Under the pieces are notes generated by a model. The model ran no database searches and was not told the DNA's origin. It was given only the letters and a program-made list of their open reading frames with translations. From CAYYTU01 sp964474655 (GTDB taxonomy: Bacteria; Chloroflexota; Anaerolineae; B4-G1), in NCBI GenBank assembly GCA_964474655.1, contig CAYYTU010000002.1, forward strand, positions 1-64,000: DNA of 64,000 nt. Direction: 5' to 3'. The position numbers and the translations under genes were made by a program. This document shows positions 49,838 through 59,000 of this stretch, piece by piece (the stretch's first letter is position 1; each line of letters starts with the position of its first letter).

Positions 49838-50821
49838 GTGATCCGTCTATTAGAAGAAGGAACCATCCTGCGCAATCGGTATAAGATTATCGGCATCGTT
49901 GGCCGAGGCGGAATGGGTGCCGTCTACCGAGCCGAGGATTTGAGACTTGAAGGGCGCATATGCGCCGTCAAAGAAGTGTGCCCCGATCCCGATGCCACGC
50001 CAGAGGCGCTAGCGCAATCGCGAGCACAATTCCACCGCGAGGCCTCGACGCTGGCACGCCTGGATCACCCTAATCTCCCCAAAGTCTCCGATACGTTTAC
50101 GGAGAACGATCACGAGTATCTGGTGATGGATTTCGTCGGCGGAGATGACCTGCGTCAGATCATTGAGGAGAAGCGTCGCGATGGCACCTTTTTGAACGAG
50201 CGACAGGTCTTACGGTGGGCCGAGCAATTGTGTGGCGCCTTGGAGTACCTGCATAGTAGAGAGCCGCCGGTGTTACATCGAGATATCAAACCCGCCAACG
50301 TCAAGCTCACTCCCAGCGGCTTGATCAAACTGGTGGATTTTGGGCTGGTCAAATTGCTCGCCACCGATGACGCCCGCACCCTCACGGTGGTACAGGGCCG
50401 TGGGACAGTGGCCTACACCCCGCTTGAACAATATGGCGGCGACACCGGTCACACCGACGCTCGCTCCGATATCTACTCCCTGGGAGCAACCCTCTACCAT
50501 CTGCTGACGAATCAACCACCGGCGGACGCCAAGCAGCGTTTCCTCAACCAAGACTCACTGGTTCGCCCCAGGAGCATCAATCCCCGCATCACACCTTCCA
50601 CGGAGCGGGCTATCCTGACAGCTATGTCGATGCATCCTGACCACCGTCCATCCAGCGTAGCTGGGCTGCGGGAGATGCTCCATACCGGTTCGTTGCCCCC
50701 TTCCTTGCTACCGCTAGTCCCCCCAGCGGGCGAATGGCGTCGAGCAGTTTCCGAAAACCGCGGGCTCCTGATAGGCTCCATCGGGCTACTCTTGCTTTCT
50801 ATCCTAGTAACTTTCATTTAG
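49838..50821 (+). CDS. Membrane-anchored Ser/Thr protein kinase
   Basis: 327 residues, Hanks-type kinase. Glycine loop GRGGMGAV (22-29), catalytic Lys45 (CAVKEV), HRDIKPANVKL, DFGLVKLL, and the GTVAYTPLEQY activation segment with APE replaced by PLEQY, as in many bacterial kinases. The DARSDIYSLGATLYHLLT helix follows. The C-terminus has a single transmembrane helix (about 305-325) ending at the stop, so there is no outside sensor domain. GTG 49838 follows AAGGAA (49827-49832). The neighbouring FHA regulator is the obvious candidate substrate. It overlaps the GH3-like gene end-to-end by 8 nt. Confidence 0.92.
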   Translation: MIRLLEEGTILRNRYKIIGIVGRGGMGAVYRAEDLRLEGRICAVKEVCPDPDATPEALAQSRAQFHREASTLARLDHPNLPKVSDTFTENDHEYLVMDFVGGDDLRQIIEEKRRDGTFLNERQVLRWAEQLCGALEYLHSREPPVLHRDIKPANVKLTPSGLIKLVDFGLVKLLATDDARTLTVVQGRGTVAYTPLEQYGGDTGHTDARSDIYSLGATLYHLLTNQPPADAKQRFLNQDSLVRPRSINPRITPSTERAILTAMSMHPDHRPSSVAGLREMLHTGSLPPSLLPLVPPAGEWRRAVSENRGLLIGSIGLLLLSILVTFI

Positions 50822-53711
50822 AGCTAGAAGCAGCCCCATCCAGCGGCCATTTGATGTAACGCTTATATTCCATCCAGATAACTAAGCTGGTGATAACCCC
50901 ACCCACCAGGGCCACCGCTCCCGCCAGCCCCGCACCACCTCGCCCCTCCAGCACATCGCTCCAGGTTTGGAGCAGAGCATAAACGACGTAACAAGCAAGT
51001 CCCCCACTCATCCCCCATAATGCCATCCGCAAAGACCGCCCGGTAGGCTCATTTCCCAGTCGCATAACGTAATACCCCAATCCACCGACGAATAACGCAC
51101 TCACGACAGCGAATATCAAATCCAAGATTCCAATCCCGTCGACGGGGTTGGAGGGTTGTTCATCCTCACCCACCGGCGCATACGTGGGCGTCGGGGTCCC
51201 TTCAGCCGTGGGTTCCACCGCCGGCGTGAGAGTCGGCGTCGGTTCAGGTGTGGGAGGCGGGGTCGGCGTAACGACGGTAGCTGGCCGCCCTTCCCTGATC
51301 GTAACCTGAAGCGCAACCGCCCGCAGAGCTGGGTCAGCCTGGACAGAGATATCGAGCTGTCCCGTCCGGTTCAGAGTCACAGTTGCCTCAGCCACGCCCC
51401 CCCGGGTGGCCACCGTCTCAGAACGCTCCAAGCCCTCCTCGGGATAGGTGAAGATAAACTGAATCGGCGTACCATCCGGCACAATATGCCCATTGCGATC
51501 CAGGATCTGATCGGTGTACAATCTTAATTCGTCGCCTTGTTCGAGCTCAGGTTCAGGGGGCGATTCACCATCAGAAGACGGAGTCAGGAGAGTGGGGATC
51601 TCTTCGGTCGGTTCTGGCGTCGCTTCCTCCGCAGCCAGCTTGCTAACCTCGTAGAAAACCGAGATGGATTGATCCGGATCGGGCGCGGTCTGAGATAGAA
51701 GATCATAATTGACCCCACTCACATTGATCGGAGGGGCACCAATTGAGGCAAACTCGCCGAACAACATTCGCACCGAGGTCTCGATGAAAGGCTCCACACG
51801 GCTGTAGGCCACGTAATAAGCGCTCAGCTTGCCGATTTCAGTCGCGTCCAGGTAATATGGCGCATCATAAGCCAATACCACCAATTCTGGGCCCTGCAAT
51901 GCACCGGCCCGCTCGGCCAGGAAGTGCTTCACGGCCTTGGATTGTGGCACATCATCGGTCACGTCGAGCATCGCGAAGATAACCCAATCGGCTTGCTGGA
52001 GTGCTGCTGCCACCGAGCCAAACGGAGAAGTGATCACCTCTCCGCCCGAAGCTGTAGGCATAGGCAGGTCTTCAGTCAAGTACGCGTCCAGATCCTCAAA
52101 CATAAAACTCTCAATCAATCGCGGATCAATCTGGCCCGTGGCATCCGGACCGTAAAGCCGCACCAACGTTTGCTCCAACTTAAGAGGCGAAATGTAAGGC
52201 TCCGAGTCGCACGCGGCACAGGGAAGCCCGGCACGAGAATCGGTGAAGATGACGACGCGCTCATCTCGTCCCGGTGGGCTCGGAACCAGATCGGACGAGG
52301 GCGGGTAAAGGAGCGTAACAGCATCACGGGCAATCGCCGCCACCGTTTCCCGGTCGGGCTTTATGACTTCATCTATCGTCTCCACCGCCGGCTGGGCAGA
52401 AGCAAGGGTGAAAGAATCCTCGTAAAGATCCATCTTAAGCCGTAAGATCCGCGCTACCGCCTCGTCCACCAGGCTCTGAAAGGCAGCGTCACTCTCGTAT
52501 TTCTCTTGGAAAAAGGTAATGGTGGATTTGACGTTGTCGAGATGGTCACCCCACTGCTCGCTGAGAGCGAATTGAGAGAGAATCAGCAGGTCGTTGCCGG
52601 CGAGGAAGGCCTCCTGCGCGATCCGACGTCCGTTGAAGCTCTGCTCACTGGGGTCGTAAAATCGACGCAGCGCCCGCACCCCCAAACCGTCGGAGATGGT
52701 CACGCCGCCCGCCTCACGCCACGGTTCCAGTTCCGGCAAGCTCAAGAGATGCTGAAGAACCTGGCTATCCACGCTGATCGGGCGCGTGGTAACAAACCGC
52801 CCGCCCTCCAGACCCCGGAAGCGGATATGCGAGGTCATCAAACCATCGGGCTGCATCAGCGAATTTTCGGCTTGCGCCACAGCGAAGAACGGGGCCAGAT
52901 CGACTTGTCTCAGCTTCTCCAGCGTCCGCTGGATGGTAGCGACCTCTCTATCCAGCGAGCGGTCGGAGGCTCCCAGCCCGGGGAAATGCTTTGGCATAAC
53001 CGCGATCCGCCCTGCCGAACCCTCATGCACTCCCTGGATGTAAGCCTGCCCCATCTGCCCCACCCAGAATGGCTCTCCTCCAAAAGCCCTCACGCCCAGA
53101 TCACCCGTACTCTCCGGTTTAGGGGTCTCAAGTACATCAAGAGAGGGCCCCAACAACATATTGACGCCCAAAGCGCTGAGTTCGTGGCCTACAATGCGCC
53201 CCGTGGAAGCGGTATGGCTCAAGTTCCAGGTGGCTCCCAGCGCCATCTCCGAGGGCAATGCGGTCGTACCGCTGATGATGCTCGTATAAGGCATACCGTT
53301 GCCCTCATGGTTCACGGCGATAAAGAGGGGGACAAAAGGCGGCTGTCCCACAGTTGTCTCGGTGATCGTCTGCGAGGCCTGCCAGGCAGATTCCTGGAGG
53401 TCGCTGGTCAACGTGGCAACCTGGGTAAGGGTATCACCTTCGTTAATAATATTACCGTTTTGTGAATCGAGAACCACGCCGCCGACGTGGTAGTCCTCAA
53501 TCAGCTCCGTGATAGAGGCCTCGTCGGTCACCGCTGTCCCAGGAAAAGTGACCACAAATAGCTGCCCCACCTTGGCAGCATTCGACATACGCTCCATCAT
53601 CTGCACCACCGGGGCCTCCTCTTGCGCACGTGCTTGCCCCGGTAGAATAAACGGAACAGTGATGGAGATCACTAACAGAAAAGTCAATACATACTTCAAA
53701 CGCTCGACCAT
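50814..53711 (-). CDS. Secreted GH3-like glycosidase (NagZ-related) with Thr/Pro stalk and C-terminal membrane helices
   Basis: 965 residues. A signal peptide (about 8-30, cleaved near QARAQ) precedes a GH3 barrel with LFIAVNHEGNGMPYT, MPKHFPGLGASDRSLD (240-254) and the nucleophile region GVTISDGLG (Asp341). In NagZ the motif reads KHFPGHG; here the second His is Leu, so the usual catalytic loop is altered. A GH3-C-like domain is at about 460-690, then a linker, an Ig/Big-like domain (about 730-810), a Thr/Pro stalk and two to three transmembrane helices near the C-terminus. If active it could trim peptidoglycan sugars. ATG 53711 follows GGGTGAT; the frame opens earlier but the signal peptide fits this start. 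Confidence 0.8.
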   Translation of the reverse strand: MVERLKYVLTFLLVISITVPFILPGQARAQEEAPVVQMMERMSNAAKVGQLFVVTFPGTAVTDEASITELIEDYHVGGVVLDSQNGNIINEGDTLTQVATLTSDLQESAWQASQTITETTVGQPPFVPLFIAVNHEGNGMPYTSIISGTTALPSEMALGATWNLSHTASTGRIVGHELSALGVNMLLGPSLDVLETPKPESTGDLGVRAFGGEPFWVGQMGQAYIQGVHEGSAGRIAVMPKHFPGLGASDRSLDREVATIQRTLEKLRQVDLAPFFAVAQAENSLMQPDGLMTSHIRFRGLEGGRFVTTRPISVDSQVLQHLLSLPELEPWREAGGVTISDGLGVRALRRFYDPSEQSFNGRRIAQEAFLAGNDLLILSQFALSEQWGDHLDNVKSTITFFQEKYESDAAFQSLVDEAVARILRLKMDLYEDSFTLASAQPAVETIDEVIKPDRETVAAIARDAVTLLYPPSSDLVPSPPGRDERVVIFTDSRAGLPCAACDSEPYISPLKLEQTLVRLYGPDATGQIDPRLIESFMFEDLDAYLTEDLPMPTASGGEVITSPFGSVAAALQQADWVIFAMLDVTDDVPQSKAVKHFLAERAGALQGPELVVLAYDAPYYLDATEIGKLSAYYVAYSRVEPFIETSVRMLFGEFASIGAPPINVSGVNYDLLSQTAPDPDQSISVFYEVSKLAAEEATPEPTEEIPTLLTPSSDGESPPEPELEQGDELRLYTDQILDRNGHIVPDGTPIQFIFTYPEEGLERSETVATRGGVAEATVTLNRTGQLDISVQADPALRAVALQVTIREGRPATVVTPTPPPTPEPTPTLTPAVEPTAEGTPTPTYAPVGEDEQPSNPVDGIGILDLIFAVVSALFVGGLGYYVMRLGNEPTGRSLRMALWGMSGGLACYVVYALLQTWSDVLEGRGGAGLAGAVALVGGVITSLVIWMEYKRYIKWPLDGAASSSK

Positions 53712-53798
53712 ATCACCCACATTCACGAACCAGAATCCGCATACCTCTATGCCCAATGGGCAAATTCATTGTACCCTAAACCAGACGCAACGCAATTG

Positions 53799-53826
53799 AA
53801 AACCCCGACTCATAAAAAGTCGGGGT
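53799..53826 (-). terminator. Intrinsic terminator after the 77-residue gene
   Basis: On the minus strand ACCCCGACT, a 7-nt loop and AGTCGGGGT (9-bp perfect stem) are followed by TTTTC. It lies 29 nt after the stop at 53855. Confidence 0.8.
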
Positions 53827-53854
53827 CTAAACAACGCCCAACCCACCTCGCTCG

Positions 53855-54088
53855 TCAGCCCTCGTCGTTTTTCCCCTCCCCCTCATCCTCCCAGTCCTCC
53901 TCCCATCCGATGATCCAGACGCACAAACCAGCAAGCCCGACAGTCGCCACGATCAAAGCAGCCCATTGCTTCGGCAGCAGGCCAACATCCTTAGCAGACC
54001 AGATCAAAATCGCGACCATACCCACGGCCAGAATCGCCCACGCCATCAGACGCGGGTGTTCGTCGAATGCTCTTCTCAAGAAAGTCAT
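53855..54088 (-). CDS. Small two-span membrane protein of unknown function
   Basis: 77 residues. Two hydrophobic segments (about 14-31 and 40-60), a basic N-terminus and a very acidic C-terminal tail (EEDWEDEGEGKNDEG). ATG 54088 follows AAGGAG at 7 nt and an intrinsic terminator follows the gene, so it is almost certainly expressed. Not recognised; monocistronic between the GH3-like gene and a repeat block. Confidence 0.65.
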   Translation of the reverse strand: MTFLRRAFDEHPRLMAWAILAVGMVAILIWSAKDVGLLPKQWAALIVATVGLAGLCVWIIGWEEDWEDEGEGKNDEG

Positions 54089-54209
54089 ATAAAATCTCCT
54101 TCGTTAAATCCAGATTCAGCAAGATTCCACGGAGCCAACCGTTCAAGAGAACGCCGCGATCTGGCTGCCGGACGCTTCTCGAATCCAGCTAGCTAGCGAG
54201 CGTCTTGAG

Positions 54210-54292
54210 ACGTTCGACTGAGCTCACGACGAAGCCCGTCGAAGGATGTGACGTTTGCAAAGCCCTCATCCTTCGACAGGCTCAGGATGACT
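54210..54292. repeat. Short palindromic repeat related to the MITE core
   Basis: CGTTCGACTGAGCTCACGAC, CCCGTCGAAGGATG and the inverted CATCCTTCGACAGGCTCAGG reproduce the inner palindrome of the MITE-like elements without their ends. The 427-nt gap 54089-54515 holds this repeat and nothing else recognised. Confidence 0.5.
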
Positions 54293-54515
54293 TTCGTTGG
54301 TATCTGGCCTGGAGAATCATCCCTTCGTAAAACATCCGGTAGCCAGCGCCGCGAGCTAAAATACGCGCTCCCCCCGACCAGACGGCCAGGGAACCTTTCA
54401 AGCCCCACCCGAAGATTCAAGAAGCCAACGCCTCTACGCCCCCAAACGTACATCTGCCCCGCCCCGCTGGGCTTAATGCCCGCGAGGAATCATTGCACTG
54501 AGCAGATCGCCGCAG

Positions 54516-55019
54516 CTACAGTGGGCTGGCCACGCGATCGGCACGGAGTTTCTTGACCAGCAGCATATCATCGTCGTCATAATCGGCCTCAGAGGCAGCC
54601 TCCCGCCACACCTGAGGCAAGTCGGCAACCGTCCGATGATCGTACCCCAGCGATTGACAGAATTCGACGACCCCATCCTGGTCGCCGCGGGGCAGGAACA
54701 ACAAGACCACTTCTCCCTGCAGGTCCGCTGCGGTGGCCTCCATAGCAGAAAAAAGAACCTCGCCAGCTGCTGAGCGTTTATGAGCAGGATAGACTAAGAA
54801 GTCAGTAACCCGCGCAACCAGATTTTCCATCTGCCAGCCCAGCATCCCGACAACCTTGCTATCTTGCTCGGCGATGAAAAACCCCACGTCCCCCAGGCGG
54901 GTGAGGATCCTCGTTCGATCAAGATCTAACTGCCCCGGAAACGCCCGGGTTAAGAATTCGGCGATCCTCTCTGCATCACCTGCTTTAGCTCGTCGCACTG
55001 CAATATCTTTTTTCGGCAT
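54516..55019 (-). CDS. GNAT-family N-acetyltransferase-like protein
   Basis: 167 residues. Starts IAVRRAKAGDAERIAEFL, a typical GNAT opening, with GFFIAEQDSKVVGMLGWQ (beta strands 2-4), a V-like DFLVYPAHKRSAAGEVL segment where the acetyl-CoA pyrophosphate loop (RxxGxG/A) is expected, and EFCQSLGYDHR near the end. The loop reads KRSAAG, a weak match, so catalytic activity is plausible but not certain. Substrate unknown. GGAAGGGAG precedes ATG 55019. Monocistronic. Confidence 0.7.
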   Translation of the reverse strand: MPKKDIAVRRAKAGDAERIAEFLTRAFPGQLDLDRTRILTRLGDVGFFIAEQDSKVVGMLGWQMENLVARVTDFLVYPAHKRSAAGEVLFSAMEATAADLQGEVVLLFLPRGDQDGVVEFCQSLGYDHRTVADLPQVWREAASEADYDDDDMLLVKKLRADRVASPL

Positions 55020-55202
55020 AATAATCTCCCTTCCAATTATTTCAACTACTGATTCGAACGCATAGATCTAAATCAGTTTGGACATCCTACCGGACTCCCG
55101 ACCGTTCCAGCAGAAGATCAGTTTCACAAGGAACTTTTTTGGCGTGCTTGGAGAGACCAGCCTCACGACGGCCTTACAAGCACCCATACCAACAAACTTA
55201 TT

Positions 55203-55364
55203 ATATCTACGAGACTTTGACGTGGCAAGCACCTGGCCATCAAAGGGATGCGATTTCCGCCAAGTCGTCATCCTTCGACAGGCTTCGGCGTGGCGTGAGC
55301 TTAGCCGAACGGCTCAGGATGACTATCGAGGGATCAACTTCGTTGAAATCTCGTTGTAGTAATA
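55203..55364. mobile_element. MITE-like element, copy 3 (inverted orientation)
   Basis: It starts ATATCTACGAGACTTTGACG and ends GAAATCTCGTTGTAGTAATA, forming imperfect terminal inverted repeats. Its interior holds CAAGTCGTCATCCTTCGACA, GGCTTCGGCGTG and AGCCGAACGGCTCAGGATGA, followed by CTATCGAGGGATCAAC, the reverse complement of copies 1 and 2. It occupies the 431-nt gap between the GNAT gene and coaE. Confidence 0.65.
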
Positions 55365-55450
55365 TTCCAGAAGAAGTTCAATTGGCGTTGATATTCTTCC
55401 AACACTGCGCGGTGATTCCGCTGCCAAGTCCTTAAGGGGCAGAGTAGGTT

Positions 55451-56089
55451 TCACGCTCCCGCCTCGCCGCCAGCCCCTCCCACCACTTGTCGCCATGCGC
55501 TTTCCACCTGAGTGCGGGTCCGCGCGAGGGAACCGGTGTTATCGATAACCACGTCAGCACGAGCAATCTTTTCCCGTTGCGGAGGCTGGGCCCGGACGCG
55601 CCGTTCGGCCTCGGCCCGACTGAGGCCCCGATCCGCCATTATGCGCCGGGTCTGCTGCTCAGGCCGGCACACCGTCACCCAGACGCTGTCGCAAGTATCC
55701 GCAAAACCCGTTTCGAACAGCTTAATTGCTTCAACCACGATGACGGACGCGGACATAGCAGCGATGCGTTCGTCTATCGCTTCCAGCGTAGCGGGATGGA
55801 CGAGCGCCTCCAACTCCGCTAAAGCCTCAGGGTCGGCAAAGACGATCTCCCCCAGCTGCTTCCGATCGATCTCACCGTTGGGGGCCAAAATATGGGGCCC
55901 GAAGGTCTCGACAATCCGCGCGTATACCGGCGAGCCGGCACTCATCACCCGGTGGGCCACTTCATCCGCGTCAATAACCGCCGCGCCCAACGCAGATAAC
56001 ATTCCAGCGACGGTCGATTTCCCTGTGGCGATATTACCCGTCAGACCAATCAGGAAGCCCACCGAGACCAGCCCAGTCCTGCCGACCAA
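55451..56089 (-). CDS. coaE: Dephospho-CoA kinase
   Basis: 212 residues. P-loop IGLTGNIATGKSTVAGML (14-31), VIDADEVAHRV, the IFADPEAL..LEALVHPA-type segment, VVEAIKLFETGF and the RIMADRGLSRAEAERRVRAQ lid region with a final VIDNTGSLARTRTQV. It performs the last step of CoA synthesis. The family motif set is complete. Start uncertain: TTG 56089 (directly after the kinase gene, 7 nt) or GTG 56062, closer to the usual N-terminus. Same strand as the large kinase upstream, but no functional link. Confidence 0.93.
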   Translation of the reverse strand: MVGRTGLVSVGFLIGLTGNIATGKSTVAGMLSALGAAVIDADEVAHRVMSAGSPVYARIVETFGPHILAPNGEIDRKQLGEIVFADPEALAELEALVHPATLEAIDERIAAMSASVIVVEAIKLFETGFADTCDSVWVTVCRPEQQTRRIMADRGLSRAEAERRVRAQPPQREKIARADVVIDNTGSLARTRTQVESAWRQVVGGAGGEAGA

Positions 56090-56096
56090 CCCTCGG

Positions 56097-59000
56097 TCAT
56101 CGGTCTAACCTTTGTAGAGCGGCGACCACATCTTTCAGCAGATCCTCTTGCTCCAACACGCCCTTCTGAATCAAGGAATCGATACGATGATTCAGGATTT
56201 GGCGCTCTTCGGTCGTCAGATCCTTGGCAGTCACAACAATAACCGGAATATGTCGCGTGGTCGGATCGGCCTTCACTGTCTCCAGGACGGCAAAGCCATC
56301 CACCTCCGGCATCATCAGATCGAGGATGATGATGTGAGGCGGTGAACGCTTGATCTGTTCAATGGCCTCCTGCCCTCCTGCTGCCTCCACGACCACGTAG
56401 TCCTCCTGCGCTTCCATCATCCGCCGCAGGAGATCCCGATCCCCTTCATTATCATCCACGACCAACACGTTATGGACACCCGCTTCACGATCCAACCGCT
56501 CCAGAGCCTTCAGCAGATCGTCCTCCACGATCGGCTTGACCAGATAATCAGCCGCGCCCAGACTCATGCCTTTCTCTTTATCGCTGACGATAGAGCATAC
56601 AACGACCGGGATGTCGCGAGTCTCTGGGTCTTGCTTCAGCTCTCGGATAATCTCCCAGCCATCCTTTTCCGGCATCATCACGTCCAGCGTGATCGCGTAG
56701 GGTCGGAGGCGTTTTGCCTCCTGCAACACCCGAGAGGCGTCAGTCAGCCCCACGATCTGATAGCCCTGCTTGCGCAAGTACCGGCGGAAGAGCGTAAGCA
56801 CACCTTCGTCGTCATCGACGCAGAGCACCAGCTTCCCCTCCTCCTCCAGGACAGATTCCAGAGCGATCTCCTCCTCGACCTCTTCCGGCTCCTCATCCGG
56901 AGCAGGCGGCCTCTCAATCGGCAGGGAGAAGTAAAACGTCGATCCCTCCCCGACTTTACTGTCAACCCATAGCTTGCCACCGTGCATCTCCACAAAAGAG
57001 TTAGTGATCGCCAGCCCCAGGCCGGTGCCGCCGTGTTTGCGCGTCGAGGAGCCATCAACCTGTGTGAACGGCTGGAATATCTCTTGGATCTTCTCCTGTG
57101 GTATGCCAGAGCCGGTATCGGCAACCGAGACAATTACCTGATCCTCGTCCGCATCCAGCTCAGCCTCGACGCGAATGAACCCCTCGTCAGTAAACTTCGC
57201 CGCGTTGGAGACGAGATTGAGCAACACCTGCCGGACGCGCCGCTCGTCGGCCTCAATTGTGGGCAGATCATCTGATACGGTATGCTGCAAATCAACCGGC
57301 TTATCTTTTACCAGAGCAATGGCGGTCGACATCACACCTTCAATGACCTCCTCCACGTCCACCGGCCCAAAGCTGAGCTCCATCTTGCCCGCCTCGATCT
57401 TGGAGATGTCCAGAATATCGTTGATCAGCCCCAGCAGGTGTTGACCGCTGTTGTGGATCGCTTCCAGGTCCTCTTGCTGCTGATCGGTGACCGGGCCGTC
57501 GATACCCTTGAGGATGACACGGGAGAAGCCAATGATCGAGTTAAGCGGGGTGCGCAGCTCGTGGGACATGTTGGCCAGGAATTGGCTCTTGAGCCGGTCG
57601 ACCTCTCGCAGCCGCTCCGCCGTGTCCACGGCCTCCTGGTACAGACGCGCGCTCTCCAGCCCGACGCTCAAGTTGCCGGCGATGAGCTCGGCGAACGTCA
57701 CATCCTCTGCCAGCAAGTCGGGCTGACCCGCTTGACGCCCCATCTGAAGCACTCCCAAAACCTGCCCACGCGAGATCAAAGGGGCATAGACGCTTGCTTG
57801 AAGGTTCAGCCGATCGGCTAGCCGGGCAGCCGGGCCGCGAAGGCGGCCATTGATCGCATCCAAGAGACGGACCTCCTTGGTCCTGACGGCCTCAAAGAGC
57901 GTCGGATCCATCTCGGGAGCTACAGCAGGTTCACCAGGCCAAGCCACGTCCTGAGCTGCGGCGTCGTGCGCAGCGACGGGGCGCAAAGTGCCTTCATCCA
58001 ACATAAAGACCACCGAGGGTATCTGTAAGCGAGTGGAGATCGCTTCGGCCGCTTTGTGCAACAAATTTTCGGGTTCCAGCGAAGTTGAGGCGGCCTGAAG
58101 CACCTCGTTGACGAGGGCCCGGCGCTGTGCCATCTCCCTCGTCTCCTGGAAGAGGCGGGTGTTTTCCAGCGCCAGCGCCACCTGCTCGCTGACCTCTTCG
58201 ACCAACTCAATCTCGTCCTCCGTCCAGTCCTCCCGCCCATCGGCGTCCTCCAGCGATAAGACGCCGATGACCTGATCGCGCAGGCGCAGCGGAGAAGACA
58301 ACGCCGCCCATTGATCCTCTGGGTTACTCATAGCCACGACTTCACCGGCCTCCAGGGCCTGATGGAGAATGGAAGACGAAGGGGGATCGACCGACCTGAC
58401 GCTCACCCGATCGTACTCAAACCCTGCCTGCTGGTTCAAGCGGGCCCAAGCTGTGCGTATATAGTCACCCCGAGCAGCTCGCATCTCACGCACGGCCTGA
58501 CGACTCTCCTCCAGCAGCCGCGCGTTCTCAATGGCCAACGCCAACTGATCGGCCACTACCTCCAGAATTGCCACATCCTCATCATCGAAAGCACCCACCT
58601 GAGTCGATTGGACATCCAAGACGCCGATGACCTCGCCCCCCGCCACCAGTGGTAATGCCATCTCCGACCGGGTCTCGGGCAGATCCGGGTTGACGAAGTG
58701 AACCGCATCCTTCCCCACATCCAGCGCAACGCGAGATTCCACAGCCTCAGCCACGTAACCGACGATCCCCTTCTCTCCTACCTCCAGCCGGTGTCCGCGC
58801 TCCAACATACGCCGCCCCCCCGGCGAAGAAGCAGACTCCAAAACCGCGTACTGCCCTGTATCATCCAGCAAGAAGATAGCGGCGTGATAGAACCCAAACT
58901 TATCCGAGATGAGCGCTACCGTCTCCTCCAGCAGCTCATCCACATCGTGGATGGCGGCCGCATCTCGCGCCACCTCGGCCGCGGTCTCCAGTTGCACGGC

